Shown here: positions 1-8,777 of the stretch, one piece after another | Layout of the letters: every line of letters begins with the position of its first letter | How positions within the stretch are numbered: the first letter of the stretch is position 1 | From: Pandoraea bronchicola | GTDB lineage: Bacteria > Pseudomonadota > Gammaproteobacteria > Burkholderiales > Burkholderiaceae | Length of the DNA stretch: 64,000 bases | Assembly: GCF_902459805.1 (NCBI RefSeq) | Contig: NZ_CABPST010000002.1 | Coordinates: 372,001-436,000, forward strand | Direction of reading: 5' to 3' | Notes under the pieces: model-generated | Database searches by the model: none | Told to the model about the DNA's origin: nothing | What the model saw: the letters and a program-made list of their open reading frames with translations, nothing else | Made by a program: the position numbers and the translations under genes

Positions 1-2
1 GC

Positions 3-794
3 ACACTCGTGCCCGGCGCAAGCGTCACGTTCACGCCAGGCGCGGCGCGCATTGCCGATGTCACCGACAGCCCGGCGCTGCGTGCAGCGATGAGCACGTT
101 TGCCCAGCAGCACGAGGTCGATGCGGTGCTCGTGGACAACCGGCGCCGTCTCACGGATTTCAAGCTGGTGGCCATGGACATGGACTCGACACTCATCACC
201 ATCGAGTGCATCGACGAAATTGCCGATTACTGTGGATTGAAGGCGGAAGTCTCGGCCATCACCGAGGCCGCCATGCGTGGCGAGATCAAGGACTTCAACG
301 AGAGCCTCACGCGACGCGTGGCGTTGCTCAAGGGGCTCGACGCCAGTGCGTTGGAGAAGGTGTTCGAGGAGCGCCTGCAACTCTCGCCCGGTGCGCAGAC
401 CATGCTGCGCGGCGTGCAGTCGCTCGGCATTCGTACGCTGCTGGTGTCCGGTGGCTTCACGTTCTTCACGGAGCGTCTGAAGACGCGTCTGAATCTGGAT
501 GTCGCCCGCGCGAACACGCTGGAGATCGTCGACGGCAAGCTCACTGGCCGTGTGCTCGGAGAAATCGTCAACGCCGAAGTCAAGGCGCGCACCGTGGCCG
601 AAGTGGCTGCGCAGTTTGGCGCCCGTCCCGATCAGGCGATCGTCATGGGCGATGGCTCGAACGACCTGCAGATGATGGCGATTGCCGGATTGTCCGTCGC
701 GTTCCGCGCCAAACCCGTGGTGCGCGAAAAGGCCTCTGTCGCCTTCAACTACGCTGGGCTGGACGCACTGCTCTCGCTCTTTCGCAAGGACTGA
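3..794 (+). CDS. serB: Phosphoserine phosphatase SerB (5' end outside window)
   Basis: Dephosphorylates O-phosphoserine in the last step of serine synthesis; cytosolic HAD-superfamily enzyme. The visible part shows HAD motif I as DMDSTLI (the aspartates are about residues 57 and 59 counted from the GTG at 9), motif II as LLVSGGFT, and the C-terminal metal-binding motif GDGSNDLQMM. The frame is open to the left edge and the N-terminal region is shorter than in Burkholderia homologs, so the true start is probably just outside the window; the GTG at 9 has no visible ribosome binding site. It converges on metC, with 59 bases between the two stops and no clear terminator. Confidence 0.93.
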   Translation, partial: TLVPGASVTFTPGAARIADVTDSPALRAAMSTFAQQHEVDAVLVDNRRRLTDFKLVAMDMDSTLITIECIDEIADYCGLKAEVSAITEAAMRGEIKDFNESLTRRVALLKGLDASALEKVFEERLQLSPGAQTMLRGVQSLGIRTLLVSGGFTFFTERLKTRLNLDVARANTLEIVDGKLTGRVLGEIVNAEVKARTVAEVAAQFGARPDQAIVMGDGSNDLQMMAIAGLSVAFRAKPVVREKASVAFNYAGLDALLSLFRKD

Positions 795-853
795 ACGCCA
801 GGCGGGCACGGCCTGCGGAGTCCGCTTGCCGTCCCTCGCTCTGGATCACACGA

Positions 854-2071
854 TCACGCGCCGAGATGCGCCTTCAGGCTTGCGTCGATATCCGCTTGCA
901 AATCGCGTACGTCTTCAAGACCGACGTAGAAACGCACGAGCGCACCCTTGTGTGGCCACGGCGTTGACGTGCGCATTGACGGCACACGGTACGGCACGAC
1001 AAGGCTGTGCGCGCCACCCCAACTGAAACCGATCTTGAACAAGCGCAGCGCTTCGATGAACGCATCGATCTGCGCCTGCGAGTAGCGCTCGTCGAACACT
1101 ACGGAGAACAGCCCCCCCGCGCCCGTGAAGTCGCGACGGAAATGCTGATAGCCCGGGCAATCTTCGAACGCGGGATGCAGCACCGCCGCAATTTCGTGAC
1201 GCGTGCCCAGCCACGTGGCCAGTGTCATCGCAGCGCGATCATGGGCTTCGAAGCGTAGTTGCATGTTCGGCAGGCTGCGCAGCAACAGGCTGCAATCGTC
1301 GGCCGACACCCCTACCCCCATGCGCATGCGCGCCTGCTTCAGACGATGATGCACGTTGTCGTCGACGGTCACGACGGCGCCCATCAGCACATCGCTGCCG
1401 CCCGACTGGTATTTGGTCAGCGCCTGCACCGAGATGTCCACGCCGTGATCGAACGGGCGGAACGCGAGGCCGGCCGAGTAAGTGTTGTCGATGGCAGTGA
1501 GCACACCGCGCTCGCGCGCGACGCGTGCGATGGCCGGCACGTCCGGCACTTCCATCGTCACCGAGCCTGGTGCTTCGAGCCAGATCAGCTTCGTGCTGGG
1601 CTGAATCAGGGCCCCAATGCCATCGCCGATCATCGGATCGTAGTAGCGCACCGTGATGCCGAACGATTCGGCGAGCCAATCGCCGTGCTCGCGGTTCGGG
1701 CCGTAGGCATTGTCAGGAATGAGGACATCGTCGCCGCTCTTGACGAGACCGAAGTACACATTGGAAATGGCCGCGAGACCCGAGGGGAACAGCAGACAAT
1801 GCTTACCGCCTTCGAGCGCCGCCAGGCGTCGCATCAGCTCCATCGACGTCGGCGTCGCATGCAGACCGTAGCGCCACTGACTGTCGTTCTTCCAGTCGAG
1901 CGAACGCATGGCGGCCAGATCGGGGAAGATCACCGTCGACGCGCGAGCGACAGGCACCGGCATGGCGGCAAAACCCGCAGGCAATTGCGTGTCGGTGTGC
2001 AGAATATTGGTCTGCCAGTGCCAGCCGTTGGCTTCCGGCGTATCGAGGGGCTTGCGGTTGTCTTGCGTCAT
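854..2071 (-). CDS. metC: Cystathionine beta-lyase, PLP-dependent
   Basis: Cys/Met-metabolism PLP enzyme of fold type I, 405 residues, expected to cleave cystathionine to homocysteine, pyruvate and ammonia. Visible family signatures are the CLLFPSGLAA segment that precedes the cofactor site, the AIDNTYSAGLAF segment carrying the cofactor-binding aspartate, and the Schiff-base lysine in ALTKYQSGGSD. The start was placed at 2071 because GGAG lies six bases upstream; an open extension to 2173 overlaps the preceding thiolase gene and has no family similarity. It lies 53 bases downstream of the thiolase, behind a GC-rich hairpin. MetB-like gamma-synthase activity cannot be excluded from sequence alone, but the lyase is more likely. 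Confidence 0.88.
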   Translation of the reverse strand: MTQDNRKPLDTPEANGWHWQTNILHTDTQLPAGFAAMPVPVARASTVIFPDLAAMRSLDWKNDSQWRYGLHATPTSMELMRRLAALEGGKHCLLFPSGLAAISNVYFGLVKSGDDVLIPDNAYGPNREHGDWLAESFGITVRYYDPMIGDGIGALIQPSTKLIWLEAPGSVTMEVPDVPAIARVARERGVLTAIDNTYSAGLAFRPFDHGVDISVQALTKYQSGGSDVLMGAVVTVDDNVHHRLKQARMRMGVGVSADDCSLLLRSLPNMQLRFEAHDRAAMTLATWLGTRHEIAAVLHPAFEDCPGYQHFRRDFTGAGGLFSVVFDERYSQAQIDAFIEALRLFKIGFSWGGAHSLVVPYRVPSMRTSTPWPHKGALVRFYVGLEDVRDLQADIDASLKAHLGA

Positions 2072-2090
2072 CACGGCTCCGGAAATACTC

Positions 2091-2112
2091 GGGCCGGCAA
2101 CACCGCCGGCCC
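2091..2112 (-). promoter_or_regulatory. Intercistronic hairpin between thiolase and metC
   Basis: Perfect 8-bp stem GGGCCGGC/GCCGGCCC with a six-base loop, in the 53-base gap between the thiolase stop and the metC start. There is no U-tract, so it is more likely an mRNA-stabilising or processing element than a terminator. Confidence 0.45.
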
Positions 2113-2124
2113 CCGGGGAGTAAC

Positions 2125-3306
2125 TTACACGCGCTCGAACACGGCTGCAATGCCCTGCCCGCCGCCAATACACATGGTGACCAGCGCGTAGCGGCCGCCG
2201 ATACGCTGTAACTCATGCAGCGCCTTGACGGTGATGAGCGCACCGGTAGCACCGATCGGATGCCCCAGCGAAATGCCGGAACCGTTCGGATTCACCTTGG
2301 CCGGATCGAAGCCGAGATCCCGTGTGACGGCACATGCCTGTGCCGCGAACGCTTCGTTGGCTTCCACCACATCGATGTCCTCGACCTTGAGACCGGCACG
2401 CTCCAGCGCCTTGCGCGACGCCGGCACCGGGCCGATCCCCATGTAGTTCGGATCGACACCGGCATGCGCATAGCTCACCAGCCGTGCCAGCGGCTTGGCA
2501 CCGCGACGCTCGGCTTCTGCACGCTCCATCAGGATAAGCGCCGCAGCAGCATCGTTCAGACCGGAAGCATTGCCAGCGGTCACCGTGCCGTCCTTCTCGA
2601 ACACGGGGCGCAGCTTCGCCATGTCTTCCATGCTCAGGCCCGCGCGCACGTGCTCGTCGGTCGTGAACGCGACATCGCCCTTCTTCGACTTGATCGTGAT
2701 GGGTACGATCTGGTCGTTGAAGTAGCCCGCCGCCATCGCGTGCGCCGCCCGCCGGTGCGACTCGACCGCCAGACGGTCCTGATCTTCGCGTGTGATGCCC
2801 CACTTCTTCGCAATGTTCTCCGCCGTCACGCCCATGTGGATGTTGGCAAACGGGTCGTGCAACGCACCGAGCATCATGTCGACCAGACGCGACTCGCCCA
2901 TACGCGTGCCCCAGCGGGCGCCCGGCATCACGTAGGGCGCGCGGCTCATGCTCTCGGCACCGCCCGCCATCGCCACATCGGTGTCGCCCAGCAGAATCGA
3001 CTGCGCAGCGGAAACCACCGCCTGCAAACCCGATCCGCACAAGCGGTTCACGGTCATCGCAGGGGCATGCTGGCTGACCCCTGCCTCGATGGACGCCACG
3101 CGCGCCAGGTACATGTCCTTCGGTTCCGTGTGGATGACGTTGCCGAACACGACCTGCCCGACGTCTTCACCGCCGACGCTCGCGCGGGCCATGGCCTCGC
3201 GGGCGACGATAGCGCCAAGCTGCGTCGGCGCGAAATCCTTCAGGCTGCCGCCAAAATCACCAATGGCGGTGCGCACACCGCTGACGATTACGACTTCTCG
3301 TTGCAT
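2125..3306 (-). CDS. Acetyl-CoA acetyltransferase (thiolase)
   Basis: Thiolase of 393 residues that condenses or cleaves acyl-CoA and acetyl-CoA. The acylated cysteine is C90 in the NRLCGSG motif; the GHPIGATG motif and the C-terminal CIGGGQG motif with the second catalytic cysteine are present. The start at 3306 has GGAG eight bases upstream; the frame stays open to 3372 but the homologous part begins at MQREVVIVSG. It is a paralog of phbA at 9702-10883 and more distant from it than an orthologous copy would be. BktB-like or beta-oxidation roles are possible. It lies upstream of metC on the same strand. Confidence 0.9.
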   Translation of the reverse strand: MQREVVIVSGVRTAIGDFGGSLKDFAPTQLGAIVAREAMARASVGGEDVGQVVFGNVIHTEPKDMYLARVASIEAGVSQHAPAMTVNRLCGSGLQAVVSAAQSILLGDTDVAMAGGAESMSRAPYVMPGARWGTRMGESRLVDMMLGALHDPFANIHMGVTAENIAKKWGITREDQDRLAVESHRRAAHAMAAGYFNDQIVPITIKSKKGDVAFTTDEHVRAGLSMEDMAKLRPVFEKDGTVTAGNASGLNDAAAALILMERAEAERRGAKPLARLVSYAHAGVDPNYMGIGPVPASRKALERAGLKVEDIDVVEANEAFAAQACAVTRDLGFDPAKVNPNGSGISLGHPIGATGALITVKALHELQRIGGRYALVTMCIGGGQGIAAVFERV

Positions 3307-3518
3307 GTCTCTTCTCCAGGTGGATATCGGTTTGCAACGAGTATAGCGCCGCAGGGGTGACTGCGATGGCAAGCTCGGTGGAGGGAAACTTCGATGAGAG
3401 GCGTGGCACGGGCGACGGCACGGTCGGGTGCCGTCTGCCGTAGCTTGCCAAGACTGCGAGGGGAAAGCGGGGCCACGATGTGCCCCGTGATGTCATGCGT
3501 GGACGGGAATCAGGGGGT

Positions 3519-4454
3519 TCAGCCCGCCAATTGCCGGAGCACCTGCGCTGCGCGCGGCACGGGAGCCACTGCACCGTATCCGGTCGTCGACAACGCGGCG
3601 CATACGTTCGCGTAGCGCGCCGCCGCGAACGGATCGTCACCCAGTGCCAGACGGGCCACGAACGCCCCGCCGAAACAGTCGCCCGCCCCGGTGGCGTCAA
3701 TCGCCTGCACCGGGTACGGTGCGACGATGCGCCGCTCCTGTGGCGTGGCAACGTAGCAACCCTCGCGGCCCAGCTTGAGCGCGACGACCTTCACCCCGTG
3801 GGAGAGAAGTTCGTCGAGAATGGCGTCGCGATCTTCCAGCCCGGTGACAGCCGTCACATCGTCCCAGCTCGGCAAGCACACATCGGTCAGGCGGAACGCT
3901 TCGCGCATCGTGGCGCGGGCACGCGCCAACGGCCACAGCTTCAGACGCAGATTGGTATCGAACGACACCTTGCCGCCCGCCGCGCGGATCTTCGACATGG
4001 CATCGAAGGCGGCGTCGCAGGCGTTCGCACTGATTGCCAGACTGATCCCGGACAGGTGCAGGAACGACGCCCCCGCCAGCGCCTCGCGCGGCAGGTCCTG
4101 CGCCCGATAGCGGCTCGCAGCGGAACCCGCGCGCAGATAATCGAAATGGTGCCCGTTCTCGTCGTGCGACACGAAATAGACGCCGGTCGGCGCCTGCGCG
4201 TCGACACGAACGTAACGTGTGTCGACCGCCTCCTCACGCCACAGGTCGAGCAGCATCCGGCCGAAAAGGTCATCGCCAACCGCGCTCACGAACCCGGTGC
4301 TCACGCCCTGACGACGTGCCGCGATGACGAAGTTGGACGTATCGCCGCCGAAGCCCTGCAAGTACTGACGGGCATCGTCGGGCGACTGGTTGAACTCGAC
4401 CATGGCTTCCCCCATGGCGAGCACCTGCGGATTAGGTGAATGCGCTTGCGTCAT
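3519..4454 (-). CDS. PfkB-family sugar kinase, probably 2-dehydro-3-deoxygluconokinase
   Basis: Ribokinase/PfkB-fold kinase of 311 residues. The N-terminal glycine-containing substrate region (LAMGEAMVEFN ... GFGGDTSNFVIAARR) and the C-terminal anion-hole/catalytic motif DATGAGDCFGGAF are clear. The N-terminal GEAMVEF and the GGDTSN segment resemble KdgK, which phosphorylates 2-keto-3-deoxygluconate, but other sugars are possible and no other sugar gene is nearby. Its ATG overlaps the rimO stop by one base (TGATG), so translation is probably coupled to rimO. The 212 bases to the next gene downstream (thiolase) hold no obvious terminator. Confidence 0.8.
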   Translation of the reverse strand: MTQAHSPNPQVLAMGEAMVEFNQSPDDARQYLQGFGGDTSNFVIAARRQGVSTGFVSAVGDDLFGRMLLDLWREEAVDTRYVRVDAQAPTGVYFVSHDENGHHFDYLRAGSAASRYRAQDLPREALAGASFLHLSGISLAISANACDAAFDAMSKIRAAGGKVSFDTNLRLKLWPLARARATMREAFRLTDVCLPSWDDVTAVTGLEDRDAILDELLSHGVKVVALKLGREGCYVATPQERRIVAPYPVQAIDATGAGDCFGGAFVARLALGDDPFAAARYANVCAALSTTGYGAVAPVPRAAQVLRQLAG

Positions 4455-5821
4455 CAGACGACCTCACCCCACAGGTCGTGACCATCGGCGCCCGTCACCG
4501 TCACACTCACGAACTCGCCGACCTTCAGGCGCTTGACCGCCTTCGGCGTGGGTTCGATATACACGAGGCCGTCGATCTCCGGGGCGTCGGCCGCCGAGCG
4601 GGCAATGCCGCCATCCTGATTGATCTCGTCGACGATGACCTGAATCGTGGTGCCGACCTTGCGCTGCTGGCGCTCAGCCGAGATTTCTTCAGCCACTTCC
4701 ATGAATCGCGCACGGCGCGCTTCACGCACTTCGTCGGGCAATGCACCGGGCAATTCGTTGGCCTTCGCACCTTCGACCGGTGAATAGGCAAAGCAACCCA
4801 CGCGGTCCAGTTCGGCCTCGCGCAGGAAGTCCAGCAGGTACTCGAATTCGGCTTCGGTCTCGCCCGGGAAACCCGCGATGAACGTGCTGCGAATCGTCAG
4901 ATCCGGGCACAACTTGCGCCACGCCTGAATGCGCTCGAGATTTTTCTCACCCGAGGCCGGACGCTTCATGCGCTTGAGCACGTCGGGATGGGCGTGTTGC
5001 AGCGGCACGTCGAGATACGGAAGGATGTGACCTTGCGCCATCAGGGGAATGATCTCATCGACGTGCGGATACGGATACACGTAGTGCAAACGCACCCACG
5101 CGCCGTACTGCTTGGCCAGTTCGCCCAGCGCCGTGACCAGTTCGGTCATGCGGGTCTTGAGCGGACGGCCCGCCCAGAAACCGGTGCGGTACTTCACATC
5201 GACGCCGTACGCGCTGGTGTCCTGCGAGATCACCAGCAACTCCTTCACGCCCGCCTTGAAGAGGTTTTCGGCCTCGAGCATGACCTCGGCAACCGGGCGC
5301 GAATCAAGATCGCCGCGCATCGACGGAATGATGCAGAACGTGCAGCGATGATTGCAGCCTTCGGAGATTTTCAGATAGGCGTAGTGACGCGGCGTGAGCT
5401 TGATGCCAGCCGGCGGTACGAGATCAGAAAACGGGTCATGCGGCTTGGGCAAGTGCAAATGCACCGCACTCATCACCTCGCCCACCGCGTGAGGGCCGGT
5501 GACGGCCAACACCTTCGGGTGGACGGCGCTCACGATGTCCTGACCGGCGGCGTCCTTCTTGGCGCCCAGGCAACCGGTGACGATCACCTTGCCGTTCTCA
5601 GCCAGCGCCTCGCCGATGGCGTCGAGGCTTTCCTGCACGGCGTCGTCGATGAAGCCGCAAGTGTTGACCACGACGAGGTCGGCACCGTCATAGGTACCGG
5701 AGATGGCGTAACCTTCGGCGCGCAGTTGGGTCAGGATCTGCTCGGAGTCGACCAAAGCCTTGGGGCAGCCGAGCGAAACGAAGCCGACCTTGGGGGTGCC
5801 GGCGGGCGATGGGCGGGACAT
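4454..5821 (-). CDS. rimO: Ribosomal protein S12 methylthiotransferase RimO
   Basis: Radical-SAM methylthiotransferase that modifies the conserved aspartate of ribosomal protein S12. Domain order is as expected: N-terminal MTTase domain with the three cluster cysteines C19, C55 and C84; radical-SAM domain with CxxxCxxC at C156, C160 and C163 (CNHRCTFC); C-terminal TRAM domain. The segment after the radical-SAM cysteines ([12 protein letters not shown]) is typical of RimO rather than MiaB. Length 455 residues is normal. The start at 5821 was preferred over an open extension to 5965 because homology begins about ten residues after this methionine. It heads a unit with the PfkB kinase. Confidence 0.95.
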   Translation of the reverse strand: MSRPSPAGTPKVGFVSLGCPKALVDSEQILTQLRAEGYAISGTYDGADLVVVNTCGFIDDAVQESLDAIGEALAENGKVIVTGCLGAKKDAAGQDIVSAVHPKVLAVTGPHAVGEVMSAVHLHLPKPHDPFSDLVPPAGIKLTPRHYAYLKISEGCNHRCTFCIIPSMRGDLDSRPVAEVMLEAENLFKAGVKELLVISQDTSAYGVDVKYRTGFWAGRPLKTRMTELVTALGELAKQYGAWVRLHYVYPYPHVDEIIPLMAQGHILPYLDVPLQHAHPDVLKRMKRPASGEKNLERIQAWRKLCPDLTIRSTFIAGFPGETEAEFEYLLDFLREAELDRVGCFAYSPVEGAKANELPGALPDEVREARRARFMEVAEEISAERQQRKVGTTIQVIVDEINQDGGIARSAADAPEIDGLVYIEPTPKAVKRLKVGEFVSVTVTGADGHDLWGEVV

Positions 5822-6338
5822 GGGGCGAAATCCTGATCTAGTAAATACGTGTGACGATCGAGCGGCGAAGCACCGGAAAGGCTTCAGCCATTCCGTCTGC
5901 ATGACCGGCAATGCCACCGCAATGCCCGAAAGCGCAGAATCCGCTTGCCGCCGAAACCGCCGCAAGACCTGGCCTGCGGCGAAGAACCGCGTATTTTACC
6001 TTGTTCGCCCGCTGTGCGTTTCAACTATCGTCGCGATGTGCGCCGCGTGGGCAGTCGCAGGCGTTTCGCCCCCGCTGTGCCGGGCGATCGTCTTCCAGGT
6101 GAATCGTGCGCCCGCCGCCCCCTTCGCTTCTTGAAATAGCGTTCGCCGTATGCTTTTATAAAAATGAACTCAACGGACTACGAACGGTATGTGAGACGGG
6201 GATTTTGAAGGCCTGCGTGCAACAGCCTGAGGGTGCGCTCGCCAAGGCCCGCGATCCACACCGTGCTCTATGCAAATATGCGCTTTGATGAGCTGCAATC
6301 CTTAGTCGAGGGCCGACAAACGACAGGAGGAGGCATTC
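5822..6338. other. Intergenic region between rimO and the phosphoesterase operon
   Basis: About 517 bases between divergent starts. It contains copy A of the ~70-bp direct repeat (5981-6049), which lies upstream of rimO, and toward its right end a strong AGGAGGAG ribosome binding site at 6326-6333 for the phosphoesterase. The part from about 6130 to 6300 is richer in A/T than its surroundings. No convincing gene was seen; the short open frames have neither a ribosome binding site nor recognisable protein features. Confidence 0.6.
5981..6049. repeat. Direct repeat copy A flanking the phosphoesterase insert
   Basis: Matches copy B at 7918-7987 in the same orientation. Over the 49 aligned bases 6001-6049 against 7939-7987, 43 are identical by my hand count, and similarity continues about 20 bases to the left with one indel. 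It lies in the rimO upstream region. Confidence 0.8.
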
Positions 6339-7580
6339 ATGAATGCAAACGCGCCGACCGCATCCGCGCCGGTCCGTACGCCCATCCAGCATATGTTCGT
6401 GCTGATGCTGGAGAATCGATCGTTCGATCACCTGTTTGGACTGTCGGGCATACCCGGCATCGTCGCGGCCACGCCCGCCAATGCCAACGCCTACGGCGGC
6501 ACTGACTATCCCTTCGGCGCAGACGCGCCCGGCCAGATGCCCACCGATCCCGGACATGAGTTCACGGATGTGGTCGAACAGCTTTGCGGCGCGGGCGTCC
6601 AGTTCCCGTACGGACAAGCCTACCCGCCGGTCAATAACGCTGGCTTCGCTTCGAACTACGCGACGACCCGGACCGAAGGCAATCCGCCCCTGACTGCCGA
6701 CGTGGGCAAAATTATGCTGGGTATCAACACCGCCAGCCAATCGCCAGCGCTGTACAAGTTGGCGACGCAGTTCATGCTGTGTGACGGCTGGCGCTCGTCC
6801 ATGCCCGGCCCAACTTGGCCAAACCGGTTCTTCTTGCATGGCGCGTCCTCGGGAGGCCTCGACCATTCGCCGACCTCTGCCGAAATGAGGGAATGGGAGG
6901 CCTTGCACGGCTTCGTCTACCCGAAAGGTTCGATCTTCGACGCGCTAGCCCACGACACGTACCGTCTCTACCAGGATGACTCGGGCTCACCGTTGGGGCG
7001 CGTGCCGCAAGTCTCTTCCATCAAGGGCATTAGCTTCTTCGATGTCGACGACTTATCGCACTTCGAGGCCGATCTCGCGACAGGCTATACCGCCTGCTAT
7101 ACATTCATCGAGCCGAACTATGGTGATATCGTGCTTGGTACGTACGAGAACGGAAGCTCGCAGCATCCGATGGACGGTCTGGCCGGCGGCGACCAGCTCG
7201 CGGCCCGCGTCTACAACGCGATTCGCAACTCGCCGCTGTGGGAGAACAGCCTGCTAGTGATCCTGTATGACGAGCACGGGGGCTTTTACGACTCAGCCAC
7301 ACCCGGGGCCGCGCCCCCGCCGAACGACGGCGCGGCCCCGGCCCTGAACAAGAATGGATTCCTATTCGATGTTTACGGCGTGCGCGTCCCCGCGATCGTG
7401 GTGTCGCCCTGGGTGGCGCAAGGCCAGGTGGACCATACGGTGTACGACCACACCTCGGTACTCGCGACCGTCGAGCGTCTGTTCGGCCTCTCGCCGCTGA
7501 CCGACCGCGACCGGAACGCCAAGGATCTGCTATCGCTGATCACAACGACCTGCCGCGCGGACTGCCCTCAAAGGATCTGA
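6339..7580 (+). CDS. Phosphoesterase family protein (phospholipase C / AcpA-like, PF04185 type)
   Basis: Alkaline-phosphatase-superfamily phosphoesterase of 413 residues. The N-terminal metal-binding motif reads VLMLENRSFDHLFG (about residues 23-36). A GPTWPNRFF segment corresponds to the catalytic region of the family, and LYDEHGGFYD provides further metal ligands. Members hydrolyse phosphate mono- or diesters, including phospholipids; the substrate here cannot be told. There is no signal peptide or Tat motif, unlike most secreted phospholipases C, so it may be cytosolic. The start is supported by AGGAGGAG at six bases. It is followed two bases later by a small gene, and the pair is flanked by direct repeats, which suggests acquisition. 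Codons such as CTA appear more often than in neighbouring genes. Confidence 0.85.
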   Translation: MNANAPTASAPVRTPIQHMFVLMLENRSFDHLFGLSGIPGIVAATPANANAYGGTDYPFGADAPGQMPTDPGHEFTDVVEQLCGAGVQFPYGQAYPPVNNAGFASNYATTRTEGNPPLTADVGKIMLGINTASQSPALYKLATQFMLCDGWRSSMPGPTWPNRFFLHGASSGGLDHSPTSAEMREWEALHGFVYPKGSIFDALAHDTYRLYQDDSGSPLGRVPQVSSIKGISFFDVDDLSHFEADLATGYTACYTFIEPNYGDIVLGTYENGSSQHPMDGLAGGDQLAARVYNAIRNSPLWENSLLVILYDEHGGFYDSATPGAAPPPNDGAAPALNKNGFLFDVYGVRVPAIVVSPWVAQGQVDHTVYDHTSVLATVERLFGLSPLTDRDRNAKDLLSLITTTCRADCPQRI

Positions 7581-7582
7581 AC

Positions 7583-7837
7583 ATGACCCAAGCCCCTTCC
7601 CCGTATCCGCGCGACAACGAACCTTTGCGCGACGGCACCAGTTTGATGGCCTACCTATATGTGCTGAGAAAAGCCCATGTCACGCTAGTTGGGCACGATA
7701 AGGCACATCAGCGCTTCCAACAGGTGGCCACGCGCGGTCACGCCAGGAAATACATCGAGGAACTGATGCCACTGCTGCTGGCGGAGCGCGACAGACACCG
7801 GCGGGCGCGGCGCAGTGGCGAGTTGCACCATGCGTGA
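7583..7837 (+). CDS. Small hypothetical protein coupled to the phosphoesterase
   Basis: An 84-residue protein starting two bases after the phosphoesterase stop, so very likely co-transcribed and translationally coupled. It is charged and rich in Arg/His (for example LRKAHVTLVGHDKAHQRFQ and a C-terminal RHRRARRSGELHHA), with no membrane segment and no signal peptide. I do not recognise a family. The tight spacing and the shared position inside the repeat-bounded insert suggest that it works with the phosphoesterase, but this is inference only. Confidence 0.6.
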   Translation: MTQAPSPYPRDNEPLRDGTSLMAYLYVLRKAHVTLVGHDKAHQRFQQVATRGHARKYIEELMPLLLAERDRHRRARRSGELHHA

Positions 7838-7917
7838 CGGCTGAGCAGTTCGACGCACCCGCTGTCTAACGTGAGACAGCGTAAGGCGTTGCGATGACCG
7901 GGTGCATTGCCGCGAGC

Positions 7918-7987
7918 GACGAACCGCCTTTTTTCACTTTGTTCGCCCGCAGTACGTTCCAACTATCGTTGCGATGAGCGCCCCGTG
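7918..7987. repeat. Direct repeat copy B flanking the phosphoesterase insert
   Basis: Second copy of the sequence at 5981-6049, in the same orientation and about 1.94 kb away. It lies just downstream of phaR. The pair brackets the phosphoesterase gene and its small partner and nothing else. Confidence 0.8.
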
Positions 7988-8012
7988 CCACATCGCAACG
8001 TTGGCAACACGT

Positions 8013-8609
8013 TCAGGGCTTCTTGTTCGGGTCCTTACCCGGCGCTCCGGGGGCGCCCGGCGTGCCCGGCGTCCCCGGGAATGGGAACGTGCTGAACATG
8101 TTCTTCGCCTGGCTCTGCATCTGCTCCTGCATCTGCACGAACAGGTTCTTCGACTGCTCGATGTAGTTGGTCATCATGCCCTGCATCATCGGCGCCTGCA
8201 TGTTCATGAATTGCGCCCAGACGTCCGGGTTGAAGGCCGCACCTTCGTAGATGCCCTTCGACTGATCGGCCAGCTTGTTCTGAATTTCGATGAAAGTCTG
8301 GATATTCTTCTCGAGATACGTACCCATCATCCCCTGCAGCGCATGGCCGTAGAAGCGGATGATCTGGGAAAGCATGGCGCTCGAGAACATCGGCACGCCA
8401 CCGGTCTCTTCTTCCAGAATGATCTGCAGCAGAATGCTGCGGGTCAGGTCCTCGCCCGTCTTGGCGTCGACAACCTTGAACTCCTCGGTCTCGAGCACCA
8501 ATTGCTTCACATCGGCAAGGGTGATGTACGTACTGGTTTGGGTATCGTACAGACGCCGGTTCGGATACTTTTTGATCAGGCGTTCGTCAGTCTTCTTGCT
8601 CGCGGTCAT
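8013..8609 (-). CDS. phaR: Polyhydroxyalkanoate synthesis repressor PhaR
   Basis: Repressor of phasin and PHB genes that also senses PHB granules. The N-terminal DNA-binding domain is recognisable (LIKKYPNRRLYDTQTSTYITL, about residues 11-31), followed by the PHB-accumulation regulatory domains, then a long Met/Gln-rich segment (about residues 105-175) and a Pro/Gly-rich tail. Length 198 residues is usual for Burkholderia and Ralstonia homologs. It is the last gene of the phaC-phbA-phbB-phaR series. A dyad about 80 bases upstream of the start (8688-8706) could be its own operator. Confidence 0.94.
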   Translation of the reverse strand: MTASKKTDERLIKKYPNRRLYDTQTSTYITLADVKQLVLETEEFKVVDAKTGEDLTRSILLQIILEEETGGVPMFSSAMLSQIIRFYGHALQGMMGTYLEKNIQTFIEIQNKLADQSKGIYEGAAFNPDVWAQFMNMQAPMMQGMMTNYIEQSKNLFVQMQEQMQSQAKNMFSTFPFPGTPGTPGAPGAPGKDPNKKP

Positions 8610-8640
8610 GCGGTGGGTTTCCTGCTTTTATGAAGGACTT

Positions 8641-8659
8641 CCCCGACCGACGGTCGGGG
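8641..8659 (-). promoter_or_regulatory. Hairpin upstream of phaR
   Basis: Stem CCCCGACC/GGTCGGGG with a three-base loop, 31 bases upstream of the phaR start. No U-tract follows it in either direction, so it is more likely a 5'-leader structure than a terminator. Confidence 0.4.
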
Positions 8660-8687
8660 TTAGTCACATATTATCGATTCTAGGACG

Positions 8688-8706
8688 TTTGCTGCTATGC
8701 GGCAAA
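8688..8706. promoter_or_regulatory. Candidate PhaR operator
   Basis: Inverted repeat TTTGCTGC-tat-GCGGCAAA: arms match at 7 of 8 positions. PhaR proteins are known to bind TGC-containing dyads and to repress their own genes; the position in the phbB-phaR gap fits autoregulation. Assignment is by inference. Confidence 0.4.
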
Positions 8707-8777
8707 GCCCTAACCCGCAACGGGGCGACCAACGCGTCTTGCACTTCGGCCCGCACCAGCGCCCGCCCCATTACCGC

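Noticed and set aside
2072-2173. N-terminal extension of metC to 2173
   Set aside because: It overlaps the thiolase 3' end, has no family similarity, and a better ribosome binding site precedes 2071.
6106-6288. 60-codon frame upstream of the phosphoesterase
   Set aside because: No ribosome binding site and it lies in the probable promoter region between divergent genes.
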